Shown: positions 44,851-55,055 of the stretch, piece after piece
Layout of the letters: every line of letters starts with the position of its first letter
How positions within the stretch are numbered: position 1 is the first letter of the stretch
Origin: Macrostomum hystrix
Taxonomy: Eukaryota > Platyhelminthes > Macrostomidae
Direction: 5' to 3'
Assembly: GCA_950097015.1 (NCBI GenBank)
Contig: CATNEN010000012.1
Location: 1,605,501-1,669,500, forward strand
Length of the DNA: 64,000 nt
The notes under the pieces: generated by a model
Seen by the model: only the letters and a program-made list of their open reading frames with translations
The model's database searches: none
Told to the model about the DNA's origin: nothing
Program-made: the position numbers and the translations under genes

Positions 44851-45900
44851 GGCTTAAGCAAGACATACAGGCTTGAACATCACAGATAGACAGGCTTGAA
44901 CATGACAGATAGACAGGCTTGAACATCACAGATAGACAGGCTTGAACATGACAGATAGACAGGCTTGAACATCACAGATAGACAGGCTTGAACATCACAG
45001 ATAGACAGGCTTGAACATCACACATAGACAGGCTTGAACATCACAGATAGACAGGCTTGAACATCACAGATAGACAGGCTTGAACATCACAGATAGACAG
45101 GCTTGAACATCACAGATAGACAGGCTTGAACATCACAGATAGACAGGCTTGAACATCACAGATAGACAGGCTTGAACATCACAGATAGACAGGCTTGAAC
45201 ATCACAGATAGACAGGCTTGAAAATCACAGATAGACAGGCTTGAACATCACAGATAGACAGGCTTGAAAATCACAGATAGACAGGCTTGAACATCACACA
45301 TAGACAGGCTTGAACATGACAGATAGACAGGCTTGAACATCACAGATAGACAGGCTTGAACATCACAGATAGACAGGCTTAAACATCACAAATAGACAGG
45401 CTTGAACATGACAGATAGACAGGCTTGAACATCACAGATAGACAGGCTTGAACATCACAGATAGACAGGCTTGAACATCACAGATAGACAGGCTTGAACA
45501 TCACAGATAGACAGGCTTGAACATCACAGATAGACAGGCTTGAACATCACAGATAGACAGGCTTGAACATCACAGATAGACAGGCTTGAACATGACAGAT
45601 AGACAGGCTTGAACATCACAGATAGACAGGCTTGAACATCACAGATAGACAGGCTTGAACATGACAGATAGACAAGCTTGAACATCACAGATAGACAGGC
45701 TTGAACATCACAGATAGACAGGCTTGAACATCACAGATAGACAGGCTTGAACATCACAGATAGACAGGCTTGAACATCACAGATAGACAGGCTTGAACAT
45801 CACAGATAGACAGGCTTGAACATGACAGATAGACAAGCTTGAACATCACAGATAGACAGGCTTGAACATCACAGATAGACAGGCTTGAACATCACAGATG
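44851..45900. repeat. 23-bp minisatellite
   Basis: The unit contains ACAGATAGACAGGCTTGAAC; about 45 copies with ATCAC/ATGAC variants. Confidence 0.96.
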
Positions 45901-45904
45901 ATAG

Positions 45905-46045
45905 GCTAAAGCCACTAAGTTAACAGGTGAAAGCCTTTGAGCTAACAGGTGAAAGCCTCTGAGCTAACAGGTGAAAGCCTCTGAGCTAACAGGTGAGAGC
46001 CACTAAGTTAACAGGTTAAAGCTTCTAATTTGACAGGTGAAATCT
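45905..46045. repeat. 22-bp repeat, ~6 copies
   Basis: The unit contains CTAACAGGTGAAAGCCTCTG and adjoins the previous array. Confidence 0.88.
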
Positions 46046-46814
46046 AAAAAATTTACCGGCAAAAGCAACGCAATTACCAGCTCGAATTATTACATGCAGA
46101 ATATTTCAATCGAGAAGGTAAATTTAGTTAGTGAAATGTTAGCCAAAACAGTCGCGACCATGTTTTACGCAAAAAAAATAGTTTAGTGTTTGTCTGTGTT
46201 TCTACAGCTGCATTCTACACACAGGGCTTCGTGAGACTTCCTGTGGGACATCGGCCAAAACAAACTGGCCCTGAAATTCGGCCTCCCTCAGGTCCGCTTA
46301 GTCCTGGCCAGCAATTCAATTTGGCAAATTATTGAATCACTTTAACGCTCCTGGGCCCCAGTGTCCGAAAGATGCCGCCGCCGCCGCCTAAGCCACTTCT
46401 TTTAGTCCGTGAAATCCGCCAAGTCCATAGGCTCTTCCCTCAAAGCAGCTTTGATCCGGGCCTGGGATGCTTTTCCTTCCTTATGCAAATTTTATTGCCG
46501 CAGTCGGTGCCTAAAACACTCTCCTCCCTAACTCTCTATTCTCCCACTTTCCTTTTTCCCATTCACTGGCCGGCTGTGCTCAAAGTGATGCACTCAAATA
46601 TGCGGCGGCAATTCTTAGCGGCTGTATGGTTGCTATGCTCACCTGGTCGATAATACTTTTTGAGCGAAGGCATGTAAGTTTCAATGGAATTTGAGACGGC
46701 AGCATTGTTTCACCCTGTCATGGTCGCCTTAGGTTAGAATTAAAGAAATATTTTTAACTGCTACATTAAAAGGATATTCAGTAGTTTGTAACATACTGCA
46801 ATAAAATAGCAGTG
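46046..46814. other. Spacer, nothing recognised
   Basis: Unique sequence with a Pro-rich open frame at 46372-46653 that has no supporting domain. Confidence 0.5.
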
Positions 46815-47572
46815 GCACAGCTGATAGAGACTGGCACAATTGATAGAGACAATTGATCAGCTGATAGAGACAATTGATCAGCTGATAGAGACAATTGATC
46901 AGCTGATAGAGACAATTGATCAGCTGATAGAGACAATTGATCAGCTGATAGAGACAATTGATCAGCTGATAGAGACAGTGGCACAGCTAATAGAGACAGT
47001 GGCACAGCTGATAGAGATAATTGATCAGTTGATAGAGACAGTGGCACAGCTGATAGAGGCAATTGATCAGTTGATAGAGACAGTGGCACAGCTGATAGAG
47101 GCAATTGATCAGTTGATAGAGACAGTGGCACAGCTGATAGAGGCAATTGATCAGTTGATAGAGACAGTGGCACAGCTGATAGAGGCAATTGATCAGTTGA
47201 TAGAGACAGTGGCACAGCTGATAGAGGCAATTGATCAGTTGATAGAGACAGTGGCACAGCTGATAGAGGCAATTGATCAGTTGATAGAGACAGTGGCACA
47301 GCTGATAGAGGCAATTGATCAGTTGATAGAGACAGTGGCACAGCTGATAGAGACAGTGGCACAGCTGATAGAGACAGTGGCACAGCTGATAGAGGCAATT
47401 GATCAGTTGATAGAGACAGTGGCACAGCTGAAAGAGACAATTGATCAGTTGATAGAGACAGTGGCACAGCTGATAGAGACCATTGATCAGTTGATAGAGA
47501 CAGTGGCACAGCTGATAGAGACAATTGATCAGTTGATAGAGACAGTGGCACAGCTGATAGAGGCATTGGATC
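46815..47572. repeat. 21-bp minisatellite with a 42-bp alternating super-unit
   Basis: GAGACAATTGATCAGCTGAT and GAGACAGTGGCACAGCTGAT units (plus A); about 36 copies. First a run of the first type, then strict alternation. On the plus strand it reads as IETIDQL/IETVAQL heptads, with no ATG. Confidence 0.96.
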
Positions 47573-48865
47573 ATCTGACAAAGCTGACCATTTTATCAAG
47601 CAGCGTGCTAAATTAGCCGAAAATTCACATGAACATGCGGAAACAACTGGCAGATGGACCCCGCATTTTCAAGCGAAATCTCTCAGCCCAGCTCAAGCGT
47701 GACACCTGCTGGGTCATCGTCAAAGCCCGAGCTGAGAGCTCTGAGTGAACTCAAAATTTATGAGAACAAGTTTGCCTCACTCGCGCTCAACTTGAGTAGG
47801 TCCTTGTGGAACGTGACTGCACGCGTGTTGCGTTCTGAATTGGGCACATTGGGCCAGCAAGCTGGACAATGCCTTTCAACGTCGCTAATTGGTCCCCAGA
47901 GTCCAGGCGAACACACATTTAGGGAAGTCTAGCGTTTTTTCTACATCAGAAAACGCTGCTGAGTTTGTCCGCTGATATTTGAAACGTCCGCTAGAATCCA
48001 CTTACTCTACAACTGGTCTCCGAGGAGAAATATGAAGCAAATTAGATAGATAGATAAATGATGGAGCGAGACAGACAAGGACGGACTGTTGAGTCTAGTT
48101 CTCAAGTCATTCGATCCTTTGCTGAGCACCTCAGGGACTTGACCAATAGTTTCGGCAGCAATTTTATCTCCTTCATTCCAAATTCTCAATCTGATTGCCC
48201 GATCAATCAATCAAGTGAGTGGAGGAACTTCTCTTTGCAAACACCTCCGCAGCTGACTGGGTCTCAGGCCAATCTTCGCTGGCGGAGGGAGGCGGTTGAT
48301 GAGCAATTCAAGCTGTAAGAGTAGAATTTCAAGTCTATAGTGTAACTTCGCCAAGGATGTTGCCTGCTATTGACTCCGATGGGGATTTTCCTCCCTACGA
48401 TAGAAGAAGCAGTGTTTTCTTCTCCTAGAACTGACTTTCTTATATTTCATTGTCTCGAAAGGCTTGCGATTCAGGCATCATCAATTGAGGCGGTTCGAGT
48501 CTGTTGGACAAGTAAATCCCAGTTACTAGGCCAGGAAACTGGGCTGCTTCTGCTTTTCTGCTGTTTGTGCTTTAGCTCTTCCAGGATTGAAAGAGCTGTG
48601 CAACATCGCCCAGCTCAGCTATCTGATTTACTCTCTGCTGGGTGGCCGCCAACCCCCAGCTGAATCAGCCAATGGAAGCTCTCCAACCTGACATCCACCC
48701 CAGCCTCCAAGCCTCACCTCCATAGATTAGGGCGGCTAGCTCAGGGAAGCATTTCTCATGGTCAGTCAGAAAAGGCTACTGTTAGAGCGGAAGCTTTGAA
48801 AATTATTCGACGTCGACAGGCCTCTCAAACGGTTCGGGAAGGACTGTCCGGCTGCCCGACCTGAC
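47573..48865. other. Intergenic, nothing recognised
   Basis: Several short open frames without recognisable domains. This is the likely upstream region of the Ig-domain gene. Confidence 0.45.
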
Positions 48866-50645
48866 ATGGCTGCTGCGACCGCTGTCATCTGCGCTCTAGT
48901 CAGCTGTCGGTGGCCTCTGTCAGTGGCTGCGGCAGTGTCAGTAGAAGCAACGTCCTCGACTGACCCATTCGACTTCGACTTCACCTGGCTGCCCCACAGT
49001 CCAGTTGCCAATGACACCGTACGGTTCATGGCGCTGCAACCGTATAGCAACACCAGATCCTGGCTTCCCGATGACCGTTTCCGCTGGTTCCACCTGCGGC
49101 CCAAAGCTGGCTTCCGCCTCATTTCCATCGGACCTAGATTCGAGGCTAACGCTAGCTCGGAATACTTCCAGGTAAGGCTGGGCATTGTGCAGGTTCGGAA
49201 CGCCAGGGACTGCAAACAGGGACTGCAACCAGGGACTGCAACCAGGGACTGCAACCAGGGACTGCAACCAGGGACTGCAACCAGGGACTGCAACTCTGGA
49301 CTGCAACTTGGGACTGCAACTTGGGACTGCAACTTGGGACTGCAACTTGGAACTGCAACTTGGGACTGCAATTTGGGACTGCAATTTGGGACTGCAACTT
49401 GGGACTGCAAGGGGGGTCGGTGGCAGAGCGGTTATCGCGTTTGCCTCTCGCACCACGGTCCCTAAGTTCAATTCCATGGCGAGGCCACATTTATTTGGGG
49501 CGCAGCCGCGGAGAGAAGGCTTGATGGCTTGTCGTGCAATTTACGCCCTTGAGGGCCAACCTCCAAGGCACAGTGAAATGTACACTGCCTGACGATGAGA
49601 AAGTCAGGGCAGATGTACACACCTGTGTGAGCGTGCGTACAGTATCTGTGTGCGTGTGTGCTCAGGAGTCAGCGAAATGGGCAGAATTGCCTCCTCGCTG
49701 GCTGCGAGTCTAGTATCACCAAATGATGTGGCACTGCCCGCAGCCCTCCTGCAATTATTATCATTATTATTATTATTATTATTATTATTGGGACTGCAAC
49801 TTCAGACTTCAAATGGGGATTGCAACCAGAGACTGCAACCAGGGACTGAAACTTAGGACTGCAAAAATAGACTGCAATTATGAATCGCAACCAGGGACTG
49901 CAAACAGGGGTTACAACCAAGGGTACGGTTCTTTAGTTTTGCAAAGTGGACCTCTAGATGTTTTATTTACATCGTGGTAACGTCATTAACGCCGTTTTCG
50001 TTAAGTTTGTCCTTGTCTGTTCTCCATCCGCAGGGACTCTACAAACTGCGAGTTGAGTTAACCCACAGAAACGACAGTCTAAAAAAATATACTCACCGCT
50101 ACATTGACATTATCAAATACGTCGGCGTACAGTCCCGAGTTCGCGCCCTACTACTAGCCGACGGTCGAAGCATCAGACAGGAGCGTGACATCATCGATAA
50201 GAGGCCAATCGGCAACTTGACCTGCCGATTCTGGGGCCAGCCGCGCCTGGATCGAATCCGGTTTTGGGCCCCGGCCACTGCCGGCTGCTCCGAGCCGCAG
50301 TTCGCGCAGCACGAGCAGGACCGCCCGTACCTCGACCTGGTGACCAGGTGTCGCACGCTGGCGCCTGGACGCTACGTATGCGCCGGCGGCAACGACCTAG
50401 GAGACTGGCAGCTGCACTGCGAACTGCCGGCTCTGGCCTCCGCCTCAAGCGGGCTGGGAAATTCGCTGTGCTACCAGCCGGGGCCGTGGCCGAGGCACGG
50501 CATGTGGCGCATGGACGCCGACAAAAGAACGAACGGTCGAGGAACTAACGGAGCCCCCCGACTAACTGATGCTGTTCGCGGCCTGTTGCTGCTGGTGTTT
50601 GAGCTTTGCCTGATGGCGTGTTTAGCCTCTTTCGTGCAAGTGTGA
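48866..50645 (+). CDS. Ig-domain cell-surface protein, probably GPI-anchored
   Basis: Exons 48866-49171 and 50034-50645, phase 0, 305 residues. There is an N-terminal signal peptide (AAATAVICALV...AAAV). A first beta-sandwich region without the usual cysteines ends SSEYFQGLYKLRVELT. A second region looks like a canonical Ig fold: LTCRFWGQPRLDRIRFWAP to APGRYVCAGGNDLGDW, with the GxYxC motif, then LHCEL. Four N-glycosylation sequons (NDT, NAS, NDS, NLT) point outside the cell. The C-terminus is a hydrophobic stretch (RGLLLLVFELCLMACLASF) with only three residues after it, which suits a GPI signal better than a working cytoplasmic tail. Ligand and pathway are unknown. Confidence 0.72.
49200..49410. 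repeat. 12-bp minisatellite, left part, in the Ig gene intron
   Basis: Unit GGGACTGCAACC/TT; about 17 copies. The array resumes after the SINE at 49790. Confidence 0.93.
49411..49789 (+). mobile_element. Full-length tRNA-derived SINE (family A)
   Basis: The head holds a pol III A box (TGGCAGAGCGG, 49421-49431) and B box (AGTTCAATTCC, 49465-49475) at tRNA spacing. A body of about 270 bp follows (GGGCCAACCTCCAAGGCAC, ACACCTGTGTGAGCGTG) and an (ATT)n tail ends it. It is inserted in the 12-bp array; GGGACTGCAA stands on both sides (49401-49410 and 49790-49799) and could be the target duplication, though the array makes this ambiguous. Three shorter copies lie at about 2628, 10250 and 37078. Confidence 0.88.
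49790..49920. repeat. 12-bp minisatellite, right part, more diverged
   Basis: GGGACTGCAAC-like copies with AGACTGCAA, GGACTGAAAC and GATTGCAACC variants. Confidence 0.85.
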
Positions 50646-50654
50646 TTGTGTACT

Positions 50655-51435
50655 CAAGCGTGCCTTATAGTGTGCTCAGTTGTGCTTGATAGTGTGCTCG
50701 AGACTGCTTGATAGTGTGCTCGAGGCTGCTTGATAGTGTGCTCGAGGCTGCTTGATAGTGTGCTCGAGGGTGCTTGATAGTGTGCTCGAGGGTGCTTAAT
50801 AGTGTGCTCGAGGGTGCTTGATAGTGTGCTCGAGAGTGCTTGATAGTGTGCTCAGTTGTGCTTGATAGTGTGCTCGAGGCTGCTTGATAGTGTGCTCGAG
50901 GCTGCTTGATAGTGTGCTCAGGTGTGCTTGATAGTGTGCTCGAGGCTGCTTAATAGTGTGCTCGAGGCTGCTTGATAGTGTGCTCGAGAGTGCTTGATAG
51001 TGTGCTCAGTTGTGCTTGATAGTGTGCTCGAGGCTGCTTGATAGTGTGCTCGAGGCTGCTTGATAGTGTGCTCGAGGCTGCTTGATAGTGTGCTCGAGGC
51101 TGCTTGATAGTGTGCTCGAGGCTGCTTGATAGTGTGTTCGAGGGTGCTTAATAGTGTGCTCGAGGCTGCTTGATAGTGTGCTCGAGGGTGCTTAATAGTG
51201 TGCTCGAGGGTGCTTGATAGTGTGCTCGAGAGTGCTTGATAGTGTGCTCGAGAGTGCTTGATGGTGTGTTCAGGTGTGCTTGATAGTGTGCTCAGGTGTG
51301 CTTGATAGTGTGTTCAGGTGGGCTTGATAGTGTGCTCGAGGATGCTTGATAGTGTGTTTAGGTGTGCTTGATAGTGTGCTCAAGCGTTCTTGATAGTATG
51401 CTCAATTTTGTGCTTGATAGTGTGCTCAGGTGTGC
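50655..51435. repeat. 22-bp minisatellite in the probable 3' UTR of the Ig gene
   Basis: The unit contains GTGTGCTCGAGGCTGCTTGA; about 35 copies. It starts about 10 bp after the stop codon. Confidence 0.95.
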
Positions 51436-51583
51436 TTGTTAGTTTTGATGAGATGGGCCTGACAAATTGATCGGGTGTGCTTGATCGTATCCTGTTATAA
51501 TTCACTTTATTTGAGTGTGAATGCTGAGAAGTCGGGGCAATAGTTAATGTTGTGAAAGCCAGAGACCACTTAGCTCTCAACTA

Positions 51584-51589
51584 AATAAA
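51584..51589 (+). promoter_or_regulatory. Candidate polyadenylation signal after the Ig gene
   Basis: AATAAA about 940 bp past the stop codon, the first clear hexamer after the 22-bp array. Confidence 0.4.
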
Positions 51590-52779
51590 AAACGCGTGTA
51601 CTGCCGCCTGCTTTCATCGGCCTGTTCAACAATTCGGTATTATTATTATATGCAATTTTTTATGAGCGAATTTCGTTGCCCTCCTCATTGCTAGTAAAGT
51701 TATTATTGCACTGGCTTTTGCTACTGAATCTCATATTTGTTAGCGTACAGTCTCACTCTTTTTATTTAGGAATTCCGTGGTGCCCTAAATCCATAATAGG
51801 ATATTGGTTGTTCAGTCTGGTTGATCTAGTACATAGACATGTGGAAATCGCATCAACAATTGAACCATGCAGCCGCTGACAAAGCTGTTCAGTCTGTGGA
51901 CTGGGGCATTAACGTGGATCACTATCTAAGCACTATTATGTACGGATATTTTTATTACCATCTTCCTAAATCGATTTCGATAATATTCTCAATAAAATGT
52001 ATGTTAGACCCACAAATCACCTTGTTGCCACCCTTATAGATGCGTGGCTGAGCCACTATGCATCCGACAAGATAGTTTTGAATTCCTGTTTTTTTATTTA
52101 ATTGATGGTTCTATGAAACAACAATTGATTTCAATTTTAATTGGATCCCTACTTTGAATCAGTAGGGATCGATGAAGCTACCGAAAATACAGCGAGTCGC
52201 ATTTCGCTTTCGCATCAGTACTATCAGGAGGTGCCAGTCTGGCTAGCCTCAACCTACTCAATCGGTAATTTGCGTGACAACGCCCCTGCAGCCAGCTTAC
52301 TAAGACGTTTTCTCCCCCCCTCCCTACCAAAACCGAGAACAAAAGCCTCACAAAGAGGATTGTTGAAGAGTGTATTGTGCTCCCATCAACGCCGCCAAAA
52401 AACACGGCGGACGGAATCAAGAGCAAATGCGGCACCGCATTTCTCTCTGTCTTTCTTAGTCTCTCCGTCTCCTAAATGTGTTTTCTTCTGTCTGTTAACT
52501 CCAATGAGTTAGGAAACTGCGCTGTTGCAGCCGGGTAACAATGAGCCGCTTCCTTTTTGAGGCGGCTATTTTTTCTCCCCATTGTCTATAGCCTACTGTG
52601 GCTATACTGCATCGGGTTTTCTAGCACTTGACACAGATCCTTGTTGAATGAAGCCTTGGCAATCGATTCAAACGCTCATACTTAAAAGGGCTTATACTTT
52701 TAGCCCTAACTGTTTAGCCTCTTCCGCAGCGATTGATTTACGAGTATAACAAAAACAGCTGTGCGTTTCATTTAGTAAC
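51590..52779. other. Intergenic, nothing recognised
   Basis: Short open frames only, including one at 52141-52512 without a recognisable domain. Confidence 0.5.
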
Positions 52780-54103
52780 AAATATATTTTTACTCATGCA
52801 CTAGCTACACTCACATCCTATACTTAATTCGCAAATGTGAACACAAACAACGCGACATGAACGGACACTCACAGTCACAGCACAGAGATAAGGTCTTGGT
52901 GAACGAGATGATTTAAGTTTCATTTATGCGCACCACACTAGACGGTCGTCGTTCAAACTGTGTGAAAAAGCTATAACCGAAATTATTATGATCAATACTC
53001 TTCCAGCCTGCTTATAAGAAGTTGCAGATCGACTGCACATTCAGCTTCTGTCCCCGCATATTCTATCAACTTTTGATTGTCCATGGAAAGGTCCTCAATG
53101 CATGAGAAGCCTATAATTGTATTCTTTCTGCTCACCGCGAATACCCAGGAGACATATGAGACAGTGAGACGTACATGCTGGGACCTGCTGCATGCAGAAG
53201 TTCGCAGAGCTACTGGAAGGGACTGCCGGGCCATCGATGTTCTCACTGACTTCGAATTCGCAAGCATGAACACCTTTGTCGGCAAGTGGCCGCGATACCC
53301 ACTTCCCAACCTATGTGGCTGTTTTTTCATTACTGTCAGTGCCTCCCGCGTCGCGTGACTACCGGCGGATTGAAGGCGGCGTATGAAACAGATCCGAAAG
53401 TTCAGGCAACTGTCGGACGTCTGACAGCCTTGTTTCTAATGCCATTGGCTAGAATTGCGGATGCGTTCCAGTTCATCATTGCTGACATGCCAGATCCGGC
53501 GCATCCAAACCATGCACAAGTGTTCGCCCTACTAGACTAATGTGACGCCGCTGAGAGCCATCATCACGCTTTTATTCAAACGGCTGGAAACCATCGGCTG
53601 AACATTCATGCCTTTGGGCATGAAGTACGAGTAGTCAAGGAGCTTCAAAATTGCAAAACCCGCATTTAACAGCGAGAAGTTGGCATTGCCACTGCCGACA
53701 AAATGCATGTGCGAAGAGGCTGGCGACCAACATTACAAGACTCAGGAGGGAGTTCGAGCATGGACAATGTACCCTGGAGCAATACCTCGATGCGGCTGGC
53801 CATCAACTTGCGCTTTGAACAGCAAGCTTTTACGAACGTATTAATGACCAAAAGTGAGTGCGAACTACAGCTATTTTTCTAATTATTTTAAGGTTGCTTT
53901 GCTTAGCTGTCTTGGGCGTCTAGTGTGGCAAAGAAATGTCATTAATAAGAGGAGCGCATAACTGAAACTTAAATCATCTCGTTCACCAAGACCTTATCTC
54001 TGTGCTGTGACTGTGAGTGTCCGTTCATGTCGCGTTGTTTGTGTTCACATTTGCGAATTAAGTAGGATGTGAGTATAGCTAGTGCATGAATAAAAATATA
54101 TTT
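52780..54103. mobile_element. Decayed Mutator-like (MULE) DNA transposon with long terminal inverted repeats
   Basis: The left arm 52780-52944 and right arm 53917-54103 are inverted copies of each other over about 165 bp, with few mismatches and an insertion of roughly 20-25 bp in the right arm. Shared landmarks include CTTAATTCGCAAATGTGAAC and AGATAAGGTCTTGGTGAACG. The inside carries a broken MULE transposase. I could not settle a target-site duplication. Confidence 0.82.
53077..53540 (+). pseudogene. MULE transposase fragment, frameshifted
   Basis: The first frame (53077-53325 or so) reads NTQETYETVRRTCWDLL and DVLTDFEFASMNTF, the MULE block around the catalytic Asp. The second frame reads FFHYCQCLPRRV, LKAAYETD and ADAFQFIIADMPD. 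Together they give the family's GCxxHxxQ motif as GCFF|HYCQC, with the frame switch inside a run of T residues near 53328. N- and C-terminal parts are missing or scrambled; weak similarity may continue to about 53850. Confidence 0.8.
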
Positions 54104-55055
54104 TAGATATGAACATAACGTCCAAAACAGCTTAGCGGGATAGGGATTTGGCGAATCAGGATTTCTACGAGTCGGGATTCGGCAAAGCGAGGTTTCGGCC
54201 AATCGAGATTCGGCGAATCGGCATCCACCCGAAGCTTGGGAATTGCAGCAAAGAAAATCTAAATGCTGCTAGATGCACTTTTATCCACGCAGATTAGCTT
54301 TAAAAACTATAAAATTAAATGCCCATTTGCATCTTTTTTATTTACTTTTTTTCGACTACGCTCGTATCACAGTGAGAACACGACTATGATAGGGCAGCTC
54401 ACAGAGAATATTTCGTATACTGCTAATGCTACTCGTATGTACGAGTAAAGCAGAAAATATATCGGCTATATATATGTTTCTAGTTCACTGATTTGTAAAA
54501 GCTGTATACACATTTGAATTGACCATAATTAGTTTGCGGTTGTCATGCGCTTAATAGATAAGAATCACAGACTGCATGGACACGGTATGTAATAAAAAAG
54601 GATTCTGTTTGTAATCTAAGCTTTCTTATGAGCCGAGTCTGTCTCTTTGCTACGAGCGTTAATAGCAATCAAAACCGTGTCCTGCGTTTGCACTTTTATA
54701 CAAAGCACAAGCTCGTATACTCGTAAATGAAATTGAAGACATTCAGTTGAATTAACTTAATAAACAAGTGAATAAAAATACACGCAGGCTATATGCTTAA
54801 ACATTTTTTCTTCTCTTGGGTGCACCCAGCGTAGGCCATAGACTATGCTATGAGTGTGAGCCAAAGCGGGCATTTTCGGCCATAGACAACGAAGAGTACA
54901 GTTTGGTTGGCAGAGCTTTTCGCATGAATATCAAGCGGTCTGTGCTTTCTAAGAAGACAAGTCTAGTAGAAAGACGGCTCACTTGATCATTTCAACGCCA
55001 AAAAATAAGAGAGCCCAGATTTTCACTAAAGCCTGACAAGCGTGCAAGTATAAAA
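54104..55055. other. Intergenic between MULE and CCCH gene
   Basis: 54120-54230 holds loose repeats of ATTCGGCGAATCGG. TATAAAA lies immediately before the CCCH start codon, too close to act as its TATA box. Confidence 0.4.

Noticed and set aside
49413-49485. Functional tRNA gene
   Set aside because: A and B boxes are present but the sequence continues into a SINE body with an (ATT)n tail, and the acceptor arms do not pair convincingly.
48866-50645. Ephrin family membership for the secreted protein
   Set aside because: GPI-like end and size fit, but the ephrin cysteine pattern is not visible; the second domain looks like Ig (GRYVC).
52141-52512. 123-codon open frame as a gene
   Set aside because: No motif, and the composition is not clearly coding.
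52541-52577. GC hairpin followed by a T run, like a bacterial terminator
   Set aside because: The surroundings are eukaryotic and no operon is present; chance hairpin.
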